This document shows positions 1 through 11,370 of a DNA stretch of 64,000 nucleotides, piece after piece. The DNA is from Stereum hirsutum FP-91666 SS1 (taxonomy: Eukaryota > Basidiomycota > Agaricomycetes > Russulales > Stereaceae), in contig NW_006763155.1 of the NCBI RefSeq assembly GCF_000264905.1, positions 9,410 through 73,409 on the forward strand, given 5' to 3'. The translations under genes and the position numbers were made by a program. The stretch's first letter is position 1. Every line of letters begins with the position of its first letter. The notes under the pieces were generated by a model. That model was not told where the DNA came from. It was given only the letters and a program-made list of their open reading frames with translations, and searched no databases.

Positions 1-1990
1 CTCTAGCGAATGATCGGAGGCCCGCCGACTACCCTGAGTGCTTATAAGACCGCGCATACCTCAGCCGGGGCTCCGAGCCTCTGTGCGTGTTGGATTCGAG
101 GACGGAGATTGCCGTGGAGGTAGTCGCAGAGGGATTTGAGGTCGGCGCCGCTGTGGGTCTTTCGTTTCGGTCTTGGTTGGGCTAATAAGTGAGTGCGTTC
201 TTTTTTGTGATCATGGGTGCGTTGATCAATAGGTGGGGCGTGTTTGTTTGAGTGCACTGTTTTGAGTGTATCGGTTGGGCGCATGGTAGATTAGTTCGTA
301 AGTGCGTTCGTGGATTTCGGGAGTCCGTCGGTTCGGGTGGTGTGGTGGAGGCACGCAGAGCTGATTCGCTGGACATCACGGAAGGAGAGCCAAAGGACAG
401 GGAAGGTTGTTAGCGACCGAAGGAATGAATACTGAGGAACGAAACAATTAAGAAATACGTCAAAAGAACGAGAGGGCGGTGAAAACGAGGGCCACAAAGG
501 TACGAAAAAAAATAACTTAAACGCACTAGAGTCCCTCTTCCACCAAATCGAAAAAGCACCGATACAACTCCCGCTCGTCCGTGCTGAGCTGCTCGAGATA
601 GCTGCATTTCGCCCGTGTCTGTTCCCATCCATCCGTCCATGGGTCGTTTCGTTTGTTCATGCGTTGATGTATTCGTCGACGAGGTGTTCGTGAGCGTGGG
701 TGCGGTCATTTGGGTTTTCGAGAAGCGTTCCAAGGGGAGCAATGCGGGTATATGCAAAAAGCAACACGAGATCAGCCTTCTCTACCTCAAACAGCACAGT
801 ACAAGATCTCGTGTATCATGGATAAGACATATGATATTTGTGAATTGGGAAGGGTGAAGGATAGAACGAAAAATGACAACGGAAGGGGTGAAATGAAGAC
901 GTACCACCTTGACGAGGTTCCCTCGCCCTACCCTCAACACCTTCACCTCTCCAACTGACCTTCTCGCCACGATATCCCCTCACCGTGAACAACGCCGCAC
1001 GACATTCCTGTATAGCAGCCACAAATGAAGGTGAAGTCAGCATCAGCGTGCGTACATTTAACGTTAAATGCGCGTGGAAACGAAGAGCACAGAAAGGAGA
1101 AGGAGAGCGAGAGCGATGTCCAGATCACAAACCGTGTGTCGAACAGAGGTGAAAGTAAAACGAAAAGAACTTCTCGACGTAGGATATGGATGATATAGAA
1201 TATTTAGAAAACGGAGAAAAAGCAAGAGGGCGACGTACGTGCAACGGTACAGCTAATTGATCCGGATGCGATGCCGCTCGTCACTCAAGCTCCAAGCCGA
1301 GCCGAGCTAGTTGATGTGGGACGGGCTCGGAGCGGGAGATGTTGTTGTGTTATCGATGGGATGTCTTGTGGATTAGGGTATATGGTCAGTTACTCCCAGG
1401 GTATAATATGGCGAGGAAGAGGAGGGAGAGAAAAAAAGGGGAGCGGAAGAAGTTGGTGTGGCGTGGCGTAAAGTAGTGTGGCACAGATATAATGGACGTA
1501 GGGATTTGAGGTAGAGATAACGTACCTTCCGCGATAAACTCCGTGAAATGTCCCGCAGGAGCGCACAAAAGACCCGACGAATAATGTTCCGGCAAGCGTC
1601 ATTGTGCGAGTCATACATTGTTGGAAGTGGAGGAGGTCAAGCTCTGCTTCGCGGAACTGGCGCGAGAATACACACAGCGGTTATAGAGGACTAGTTGAAT
1701 GCGGATAATAGGAAGCAGAGATTGGAGGTGACATACGTGGGCCTTCAGAAAATCGATACAAAAGTCGACGAGTTCGAGCATGTACGGGAAGTCAATCTGC
1801 AGGACGAGTGACTCGTCCGAATGGTTCAACATCCTCGTCGCGTGTTCCAATTCCAATACATGCTCGTCTTGTAGCTCCACCAACCGGTCCTACGCCAGTG
1901 TACGTGGACATAAGCTCTCCGCACACAAGCGAAGCCAAAGAAGAAGCGAACTGACCTTCACCTTCCACAACCCTGAGAGGTTTCCTTAAA
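1..1990 (-). CDS. COG3: COG3 (Sec34), conserved oligomeric Golgi complex subunit 3, partial
   Basis: COG3 is a core subunit of the COG tether, which captures retrograde vesicles at the Golgi. I see an ordered series of COG3-like blocks on the minus strand. One runs from about 1890 to 1737, with HATRMLNHSDESL and DFPYMLELVDFCIDFLKAH. After an intron (1736-1657) comes 1656-1526, with FREAELDLLHFQQCMTRTMT. Shorter exons follow near 1010-965 (ECRAALFTVRGYRGEK), 610-540 (SYLEQLSTDERELYRCFF) and 141-45 (SLCDYLHGNLRPRIQHAQRL). Good donors and acceptors join these, but the introns are unusually long (about 400 bp or more). The N-terminal third of the family is missing: upstream of about 1990 the sequence runs into the inverted repeat. 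The C-terminal end after AEVCAVL is also doubtful and close to the window edge. It may be a decaying or N-truncated gene. The family assignment is fairly safe; whether it functions is not known. Confidence 0.72.
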
Positions 1991-2079
1991 AACACCTCCC
2001 TTCTTCCTCTTCACTACTCCACTCAAGCAACATCCCCTCAACCTCCGCATCTACGTATCTCCGCGACCCTCATCGCCAG

Positions 2080-3127
2080 CATCTCACAAATCCCCGACAC
2101 ATGCTCCCCACCCTTCAAATATTTCCTCAAATGCAACTCTTGGCTTTGCGCAGCGGACGATAGTAAACCAGTCGTAGGATTGTTGTACTGTTTATATGGG
2201 CACGGTGGGTTGGACGTGGGCGTAGGAAGGCGTGGTGGTGGGCGAGGTGAGGCCAGTGAAGCAGGCAGAGGTTGAGATGGATGTTGTAGAGGATGGGGCT
2301 CCGTGTTCAACGAGGGGGAGAAGCTCGGGTACCCTCGAATTGGCTTCTTCGACTTTAAACTGCCCATCATCGCCTGTTGGTCATAGCGGAGAGAGAGGTG
2401 TGGCGAGACGGACCTTGGACGGTAACGAAGGTCTCGCGAGCACGGCCTTGACATCCACCACGCTCAATTCCTCTAGGTCTCCGAGACGCGCTTTCGATTC
2501 CCATTCTTCGAAAGAGACCGATGGCTTGCTGAGTGATAGCTGGGCGCTGTTGAGTGTGATGTGGCGGGCCTCGCCGGTTTGATCAACGTGTCGCGGTCAT
2601 TCTGTTTTGTTTTGTATCCGATAGGGATTTGACCTCGAGAGAATACGATGAAGTGGGAATGGGACGATGACGCGGTAGTATGAAGAGGTATAAGACGTGG
2701 CCAGTGGTAGCAGACTGTTGAGACCGCGAACGGTTGAGCAGCTCCCGATTGCAAATGATCCGGAGGCCAATAGCTTTGCGGCCCGGCCTCGCCGTCTCTG
2801 CACGTTACTGAGTATTCAATTCTTGTTTGAGTATTTTTTTCCTACTGCCGGCTTCGTACCCTTCACGTTTCTTTCAAGCTCTCACTCGCACCCTGTCGTC
2901 TGGTCATTTCAATCCCTCCGGTCGTCTTTTATCTTGCTTCATCTTCCAATCATATCTCGCTTACTCAACTGCCGCGGCGTCATATTTATGTGGCGTGCCA
3001 TGCGTACCAGTGCTCTACTTGGTTCGCTTTGACGTCAGAAGAATGCTTTACGAGCCTGAGCTGGGATCCCGACCGTTGTCTCTTTTTCGACTCTTGACTA
3101 GCCTCTGTAACTAGCACATAATTCGCC
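2080..3127. other. Upstream region of the ATPase gene, no gene supported
   Basis: Several open frames exist on both strands (2232-2582 plus, 2038-2454 minus). None shows a recognisable domain, and none is clearly favoured by comparison with the inverted copy. The stretch before 3128 probably holds the ATPase promoter and is conserved in both copies. Confidence 0.4.
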
Positions 3128-4410
3128 ATGCCATACTCCACCAACGCTACCGTTGACCTCAGTCCGGAGGCTGAACTCTTGTTTCGCTATGTGAGCTCAT
3201 CTCAACACGACACAGACTTGGCGGGAAGCCATAGCATGCGAACCGCTCCGCTCTTCACAAACGAAGCCTTGAATGTCATTGGTACGACCGTCCTTCCTCA
3301 GCGCGCAGTCTACGGAAACGTTCTTCATTCACCTAAGGAGCCTTCGCCACTCACGAAACTGTACGTGAACACAAACGCCCCTTTCAGCGCCGTCGTATGT
3401 GGTCTGCAGGTGCGTGTATCGATTTTCTCTTTGGAGCTTAATCAAGCTCAATTGATGTATGAAATCGTCTCCGGGATAGGGCTCTGGCAAAAGTCACTCG
3501 ACGGCTGTTCTTCTCGAAGGCTGTTTGATTCAGGATCGACGTCTCGGGACGCTTCCCGTGCCGCTATGCGGCCTGCTGTGCGTTACTTCACTCTGTTCAA
3601 CTCCAGTGCCATTTTGGACCAACCCGCCGTTCTCTCTCCCTGTGTAGCTTTCACTTTGACTCTGCTGCAGGCAGTGGATTCGTTCAACCATGTGAAGCGG
3701 CGTACTTGGCTGTGATGGATGCGACTCGTGGAGGGACGGCGACTGCCCCAGACGTTACTGTCCTCACCTTGTGTGTTCCTCGTGTCCTCTTCCACGCTGT
3801 CCACCGCTGACGAACAGTTATCGAGAAGGCCTAACCGCGTGGAAGCAATGAAGTCGGTTTATGCCAACTTACCGGGAGTGAAAGTGGAGGCTTTACGCTT
3901 CGCCTCTAGAGACATCAGTGGAGAACGGTTACTGGCAATGATGAAGGTGGACGATGGTGATCGTGAGTTTTCCCATTGATTCCATCTTCTGTTCACTTAT
4001 CGAGTGTTTCCGTTCATCAGAAATGCCGCTCTACATGGAGCTCGTCATGACCCTCCTCCGCGACATGGAAGTCTTCGACTATAACGAGTTTCGAGCGATG
4101 CTTGCGAAGCAGAAGATAAATGGGTCGCAGAAGGCCATGCTTAACCTTCGTCTGGCCCTGCTCGACTCCTGTCTGAGAGGGGGGAACGCGAACAACTGTG
4201 TATCGACACACTTCCGGCAGGGGGCTTTGACGATCGTGGAGTAAGTGTGATGCGTATTTTCCTTTAGCACGCGCCTTGCTGAGAGGAAGCGGTCATTTAT
4301 AGTCTGTCTTCTCCATTCATCGACGCGTCGTCGGCATGTGGTTTTTTCGATATCATTCTCAGCTTGTTCATCGAGGCCGAAGTTGACACCGGAAAAATCG
4401 TAGGTCAGTT
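2080..4410 (+). repeat. Left copy of a 2.3 kb inverted duplication
   Basis: This segment matches the reverse complement of about 59545-61865. The match covers about 1 kb of upstream DNA (the region coding GSLKSKKPIRGYPSFS on the minus strand here and GSLKLKKPIRGYPSFS on the plus strand there) plus the first five exons of the ATPase gene. Similarity starts near the shared CTCACAAATCCCCGAC and stops inside the intron before the Walker B exon. The two copies differ by scattered substitutions and small indels, so this is an old duplication. Confidence 0.85.
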
Positions 4411-5826
4411 GGACGTCCCTTCAGATCGAGGTTCTCACACTAAAAGAACTGTTATAACAGTGTTGGACGAGGCGCACAAGGTACATGAGGTCATGCTGCA
4501 AGTAGCCATCCGACCTAATGATTATTTTGAATATACAGTACCTTAGCGACTCAGGCCACTCCTCTCGCCTCACCGACTCCTTACTTAGCATCATCAGGCA
4601 GCAAAGACATCTGAATGCTCGAGTCATCATTTCGACCCAAGAGCCCACGGTAGTACCTTCCAAGTTCTTGGAGCTGAGCTCGTTCATCATCGCGCACCGC
4701 TTCTCGTCTCCCAAATGGCTCGCACATCTATCCGAGCACGTATCAGCTGCTCAGGCCGTTAGAGATGAAATATTCTCCAAGGTCAGCTCGACTTGATCAC
4801 ATTCTCAGTCGAATCCGGCACTGATATTTTGTACGCTCGTGCAGCTCATCGATCTTCGAACGGGCGAAGGCATAATATTTGCTCCATCCGGTCTCAGGAC
4901 CAAGCCTTCTCCCACTGACTCCTCGACTAGGGTGGTGACCTTCGGACAGGACTACTTGCTCGTCCAGTCTCGGCAGCGCATCACTCTCGATGGCGGTCAC
5001 TCTATGCTTGCTGTCCGCGATGAAACCATGCATACTCGAATCGGGCGCATCGCTGTGCAGAATGTGACGAGGAGTGCGGTTGTCACGATGGCGGAACCCG
5101 TTCTGTCGGAAATATCGTCATCGGAGCAGGCGAAACCTGGTGATGACCATGTTCAGCCAGAAGTGAGAAGGCCTTCCGTTCGTCAAAGCGTAAGCGTTTC
5201 CCGGTCACATAATTCTGAATACTGTACTTCACCTCGGAGTATTTATCTACCATTTTCGTCTAGTACCCCAGTACGAGTGATATTCAGACCGCGTTTCACA
5301 GCGGGAACAGGTCTTCCATTGTAAGTGTCGCTGGATCATTGACTATCACGACGGCGTTAATAATTTATCACTGTAGACCCCTTCGCTTGGCAATGCCTCG
5401 GTTGCATCTCCCGTACCGTCCATCGCGGTCCCAACAACTATCACCAAGGCCTTCCCCGCAGAAACTCAAACCCTTACTCCCATCACTGTGGCGTACCTCA
5501 AGAGGGACGCGTCACATTCGACGAAGCATCTGGAAAAGCTCGCCAACCCCCATTTGATTTTCAACAGCGCTAGCCACCTCACGATAGTTCTCGACATCTT
5601 GAGGTCCTATAGACAGGAAGGTCTGGTGCTCGTTCCATTGAAGCAAGTGAGGAAACCTTTGGTAGCCCGCAGCAAGGCGAAAAACTCGGGGCTGAACAGT
5701 TCAGACATCATTGTGGCGGTTCAGATGTTTCTTATAGAGGAGACTGAGAGGGGGTCGCTCGTATACGGGCATACGGGAAAGGGCTCACAGCCTGGGCAAC
5801 AGTTTGTGAAGTTGGTAGATGCGTGA
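3128..5826 (+). CDS. HerA/FtsK-like P-loop ATPase, intact copy
   Basis: Spliced by eye, this gives an open frame of about 693 residues. Exons are 3128-3409, 3480-3577, 3648-3774, 3818-3956, 4021-4240, 4303-4403, 4461-4480, 4539-4781, 4845-5189, 5264-5320 and 5377-5826. Walker A (GSGKSHSTAVLLEG) is created by the first splice. Walker B (VVLDEAHKYL) is built from three exons. RVIISTQEPTVVP then resembles the sensor region of HerA/FtsK-type DNA-pumping ATPases. The C-terminal 230 residues are Ser/Thr-rich and end in a helical block (FVKLVDA). The 43 nt intron at 3775-3817 is short; it could instead be a frameshift shared with the truncated paralogue. The family recurs in Agaricomycetes with no known role that I can name. 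The P-loop fold is confident; the subfamily is an inference. Confidence 0.82.
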
Positions 5827-6480
5827 TGTGCTGACGACAGGTGGAATGGAGGGGATGACGATTCTCTGCTGCTCAACCTCGTATCAACGTCACTGGCGGC
5901 TCAACTTGTATATACAACAGTCCCCGATTTGATTGTTTGAGTATCATGAAGGTATACGTTACTTCGTAATCATCGAGGACTTCGTCTCTCATCGCATGCA
6001 CTCGTACGTTTGATTATGATCGAGGCATCGTACTTAAGGGACTTGACTTCGACGCCATCGATACATTTTCAGGGTAGTATTCATGGGGGATTCCAAATAT
6101 TGCGAGCCGCTAGCTCCACACGAGAGAACCGTATCCTCGCCACAATTCTTACATCTCTGTATCATGGTCCTGTAGTAATGCCTTGCAGAGAGCGTCGATG
6201 CTTCGACAATTCAGTACTGTCTGGTATGATGCTTAGATCTGCTTCATTTTCGACTCCCGACAACGCGCGACACGATGCCTGCACTGAGACGCTCATCAAC
6301 AGAACGGCAAGCCATGCTTCTGAATCATGTTCAGCAGAACGAGGCTGATGGCCAATGTTCCCTGCAATACATGCGCAGGCGGGATACAATACTGTCCTGC
6401 GGCTGCAGCGGTACGCAGTCGAGAAGGATAGCTCAGCGAGAACGTCTAGCCATCTTGCGTTGTGCATCATGAGACTGCCA
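5827..6480. other. Intergenic, nothing recognised
   Basis: Region between the ATPase stop codon and the repeat mosaic. Short open frames only; no domain or RNA feature seen. Confidence 0.5.
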
Positions 6481-7320
6481 GACGAATTCATGAAGGAACA
6501 GATCTACTGCTTCGTCGACGGTTTTCCTCCAGTCGTTCGTTATCGACTCAGAGTGAACAGGACGATGTTCGTCGTGAGCCATGGACTAGACGGGCTCATA
6601 CCCTCATTCGGGGGCGAACGGACGTGCTCGCAAGAAGATGCAGGTGCATTTCGTTGAAAAGTCGAGCGATGGGGATAAGACTCCGATCGTGGTTAGAGCT
6701 AGAGCTAGAGGTAGAGGTACATATGTGCGATCTCCGTCGGTGCGGGCGTCGTGATTGCTGTAAGGCACGAATATGCAGTATGCGTTCAAGTGGTCGACAC
6801 GCATATGTACACGAGGAAGCGGCCGAACGAACGATGGCAAGGGTGCGTGTGTGCGTTCCGGCAACGAGTAATAAGGCTCACACAGAGTACATAAGCGTTC
6901 AGATGACAAGGCGTATCCTGATGATAGATGCACCACTTCGAGCGAGGAAAGGAAACCGACGAACAAGTCGTCGTCTGGACTTCTAGCGAGAGGGATAAGG
7001 TATGGATCCAGGGGGTGGATGTGGGGCGCCGACAATTCATAGGCGGTGAACACGTTCAAACATGGACATAAGTAAGCCGAAGAAGTCGATGTGTGTTTTA
7101 AGCATGGACGTATCAAATACATGCCTTCGACCGCACCATTCCATACCTCGCTCAGATCCAGGGACGTACGTATACAGCAAGAAGACAGTGACAAAAGAGA
7201 TGAGAGAATACCGCACGACAGACCGTGTAAACAGCACACATCGTTCCTATCGCCAGAGACGACATCCCATTCATCCATCATACCCTCCTCCGTCTTCCGC
7301 GGTCGTGATTGGCCTTCGTT

Positions 7321-7987
7321 TCATCTCAGCTTGGGGTAGGCCCATGAGACCGGTCGACACGTTTTGCGTATGGGAAGGCAAACGAAGGCGAATTCAGCAG
7401 AGAAGGTGAGGGCATGATCGTACAGCATGTTGCCGAGGAGTTGAGGACGAGGCTGACCACTATCCATCCAAATAAGTATAAGTTCAAACTCAAAAATTGG
7501 AGCAAAAGGGAGAGCTGAGTACTTACACGCACCTGTGAGTTGGGCGAGACTTGGTCGGACCAGCCATGGGTGTTCCACGAGATAATGCAGGATTCGGTGA
7601 CATAAATGACGGGAACAAAAGTAGAAATAAACACCTACACGGAGCTAGGTGCCCAATAACGTCCTGGCTGAGGGACGCGATGGGACGTGGCACGTTCCCG
7701 CTGATCATCAACTTGTAGATCTGCCTACTACACAATAGACTCAGCTGCCAAATTTTCCTCGCCATTAACCGTAGTATCATGCAAAAATAGCAAACACGTA
7801 GAGGAGTATCCTTCGCGGTATCGAATACCTCCCAAGCTTCCTGTGCTCTCTCGGTATAGCTCTTCCCTTGCATCGTGCCCGAGACAGGGTTGTGATAGGT
7901 GAATGATGGGTTCGGTGGAGCGGTGTGCCTGAATCGATAGTCCTTGTCAAAGCATGGGTGACGTCTGTCATTGCGAGCTCTGGTCAA
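7321..7987 (-). pseudogene. Gene fragment, left copy of repeat segment C
   Basis: The minus-strand reading FVPVIYVTESCIISW ... VSPNSQ followed by a GT donor, then a second exon opening after TTTGGATGGATAG, matches the plus-strand copy near 38660-38880 (FVPVIFVIQFFTIS ... VEPNSQ). Conservation of the peptide and of the splice junction suggests that a real gene fragment was carried in the repeat. I do not recognise the family, and upstream and downstream exons are unclear. Confidence 0.4.
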
Positions 7988-8449
7988 AATTCGAAGATAC
8001 TTCGAGGCCTATGAAAGAAGGTGAAATGGGTGCTCAGCGTTTTTATGCGTGATTTGCATCTTCTTTTCGTCCTCCTTCTCTTCTCCATTATGTCGTATCT
8101 TCCGATACGGGGAGACCATATCCTCGGTGCCACATTCTCGGTGGCCCAATACAATTCGTACACTCTACACGCAATCGTCTGCATCGCGTCGCATCCCTAC
8201 GTTCCACGATCTCTACATCCGTACTGTGGTTCTCTGAGAATGCCTTCTCGATGATTCGAGTACTGGAGAATGGCGCCCACATTCGCTCCGTTGTGGAGAA
8301 GGAGTGGATAGTGTCACGCTCAACAGCACAACGGCGAACTATGTTCTCGTGGCCCTCAATGAACCTGCCCCGTTATCTAGCAGAATGAAAATGATATGAC
8401 AAAGCAGGCGGAATGCAATAGTATCATGCTACGTATAGGCTTAGCACGT

Positions 8450-9600
8450 ATGCTCTCGACCATATGCAGTGGAGCAAATGGCTCAGGTGAACTTCTGGTC
8501 ATGTTAGCCTGCGGTTGCGGTGAATCGAGGGATCTAGAGGAATGGGTCCACCGCAAGTTCGAGACAGTTTAACATATTCTGTCCTTCGACATCGTGAATA
8601 GGATAAACATTGTCTGGAGAATGAGCCATGGACGAGGCGGGGTTCATACCCTCAAACGTACGCCTTCGAAAAAAGATGATGGCTCCCATCGAAAATACGA
8701 TCAGCGGGTTGGGTTATAACGGCTTCAGAACAAGTTCTCCACGGTACGTGGTCGAAGAATGGCTCAGTTAAACTTCTGACCATATCACGCAGTAGCTCAG
8801 GCAAATGGAGGGATGAACAGACCCACCATACGTCTTTCACGGTTTCATCCAGTCGTTCATCGTGGATAGGAAGAAAATCGTCCTGAGAATGCGCCACGGA
8901 CTAGCGTAGAGGGGTTCATACCCTCAAAGGAGATGATGCATCGCGTCGGTAAGACGAGCAGCGGGTTAGGTTATAACGGCTTTCAAGATGGGGCTCTGGA
9001 CGATACGCAGTCAAGCGATGGGGCGCAGGTGCAGGTGAACGTCTGGCCATATGGATATTGCGTAGTGCCCTGGTTCAGGAGAATTGAGGGATCCAGAGGA
9101 ACAGATCCACCACAAGTACGACGGTTTCATCCAGCCGTTCATCGTGGATAGGATGAAGGTCGTCCAGAGAATGCGTCATGGAGTAGAGTAGACGGGCACA
9201 TACCCTCATACACACGCCTTTGAGATGAGACGTATCGCGTCGAAAAGACGAGGAGCAGGATAGGTTATAACGGCTCCAGAACAGGTTCCCGACGATACAC
9301 AGTCTAGCAATGGGCCTAGGTGGACGTCTGGCCATATCGCGTAGTGCAGTTGGTTAATAATCAGATGAATCGAAGGATTCAGAGCACCGGATCCAGCACA
9401 AGTTCGAGTCGTCATCGACTCATCGTGGATAGGCCAAACATCATTCTGGGAATGAGCCATAGTAGAGTAGACGAGATCATAAGTACCCTCACACGTACAC
9501 CTTCGCAAAGAGGTATCGCGTCGGAAAGACGAGCGGTGGGTATAGCATCATGGTCAACCCTATGTGGATACCTGTGGTTCCTTCCACGTACGCCTTCGAA
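8450..9600 (+). repeat. Tandem array of ~280 bp units (segment B)
   Basis: The landmark CATACCCTCA recurs at 8645, 8917, 9199 and, with an insertion, about 9478, giving periods of 272, 282 and 279 bp. Each unit also carries TTCATCCAGTCGTTCATCG-like and GGTTATAACGGCT motifs. Units have diverged strongly. Single units occur near 6600 and 10300, and an inverted one near 38200-38380. Confidence 0.85.
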
Positions 9601-11370
9601 ATGACATGTATTGCGTCGAAACGACGGACGTTGGGTTCACGAATCATATCGTGGCTAGAGAGATAGAGCTACCTATCGGGACGGGCGTCGTGAGGAAGAG
9701 TCTAGGACTTTCGCTGTACGTGAGTGGGGGCGCAAAAATAAAAGAAAAGAAAAAGAAAAAGAAATGGGTATATGAATTTGGACCCTGGATGGATGCGGTG
9801 TAAGACACGAAGATTGCATCAACGCGTCCAGGTGATCGACATACACGTAGACACGAGAAAGTTACAGAACGAACGACGGCGAGGGTGGGTGTATGCGTTC
9901 CGTCAGCCGATGAGGGTAAGCGGAGTACGCGTTCAAATGAAAATGATAACGCGTGTCCTGAGTTCTGATGGTGGCTGATGGTGGTTGTATACTCTATGCA
10001 CCGCTCCGAGTCTTCGAGCGAGGAAAGGAACCCGACGAATGAGTCAATGTCTGCACTCTCAGCGAGATCGATAAGGTGTGCATCCCAGGGGTGGACATAT
10101 GGCGCTGACGAGGTATTCCATGCATTGGAAGCACGAATATGTGGCCCTATGAGGAGCACACATAGACGTCCACCGACGCTCCTTAGCAGCCTAGCATTAG
10201 AGCGCCGCCTCGAAGGAAGCCCTTGACGGTCCATGTACGCAGTCCAGGTGAACGTCTGGGTGTGTGACGCAGTGGTTTACTAGCAGGCGAATTGAGGAGC
10301 GGATCTACCGCTTGTCCGACGGTTTGCATTCAGCCGTTCGTCATTGACATTGAGTCGTGGTGGATTGGGAAAAACTTAATCTAGACCTGTCATGCTACGT
10401 ACATACGCCTTCGAAAGGGGGTATATTGCGTCGGAACGAAGAGCGGTGGGTATACGATGCAGAACGTGGGTAGAGCTAGAGAGCTAGAAGTCGCGTATAT
10501 GTGGTCTCTTTCGGCGAAGGAGTCGTGGCGGAGAGGAAGTAGGGAATCAAAAAAACAGAATAAATGGGTATATGCGTTCGCATTGGGCAGTTGTGTCCAA
10601 TACTTCAAGTCGCTCAGACAGTAGCCGGAAGCAAGACCGAAACGGTCGATGTGTGCCTCCTGTCAACGGATGAGTCCAACGCAGAGTACGCATGTCCTAA
10701 CTCCTGGTGGTGGTTGAATATGCACCGCTTCGAGTGAGGAACGAACAAGTCGTCGTCTGCATTCATAAAGTATGGATCCGGGCGGTTGGCCTCGACAAAT
10801 CAGACGCGGTATACGGATTGAAAACGTAGATATATGTACACAAGAGGACCCGAAGATGGATGTAGCCCCCTGGGAAGGTACTACATGCCTTCGACGGTAA
10901 CATTGCATACCCTTCGCAGAAATTCAAGGGCGGACGTATACACCAAAAAGGCGGATGATAAAGATGTGAGAAAACAACGCATGAGGCACCCTGTACCCAG
11001 CACAAATCGTTCCCATCGCCAGAGAAGAGATCCTGCATAAGCTCGAGCGCACGTATGCATTCTGTCAGCCTACTCGTCTCCTGTTGGCTAGAACGAGCTC
11101 GAATGCTCGAATGGCCTGCGTCTTACTCGCCGTGAGAAGCGAACAAGGAAATGGCTATGATGCACTAAACTGAACTCGAGTAGCCCCCAGCGGTATTATT
11201 GAACGCACTGGAGAAAACGTCTTCCTACGCAGCGCAGCAGAGCAGTGAAAGAACGGGGCCAGGTTGTATAAGCCAAGCGCAGTGCGGAGTGAGCCTCGTT
11301 GATGAAGTCGCTAGCTAGCTGACGACGAGCGAGCTCGAAAGGAACAGCGATGACGGCGAGATTGCTGGTT

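Larger units (their letters stand above)
6480..11370 (-). repeat. Mosaic of diverged repeats (segments A, B, C)
   Basis: Three recurring segment types can be traced. Segment A lies at about 6604-7281, 9640-10234 and 10400-11370. Segment B lies at about 6480-6604, 8450-9600 (tandem) and 10230-10400. Segment C lies at about 7321-8000. Read on the minus strand the order is A, A, B, C, A, B. A single A-B-C series lies on the plus strand at 36940-39100. Shared landmarks in A are GGAAAGGAAACCGACGAA-type strings and GATCCAGGGGGTGGATG variants. The copies are too diverged to encode one protein; the open frames inside them are probably chance. Confidence 0.75.

Noticed and set aside
1..300. Possible telomere or subtelomere at the left edge
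   Set aside because: No TTAGGG arrays; the edge lies within a COG3 gene.
6604..7281. 225-codon minus-strand frame in the repeat mosaic
   Set aside because: Other copies of segment A do not keep the frame, so it is probably chance.
9730..9765. A-rich tract (AAAAGAAAAAGAAAAAG type)
   Set aside because: Simple sequence inside a repeat; no target duplication, so not evidence of a retroelement tail.
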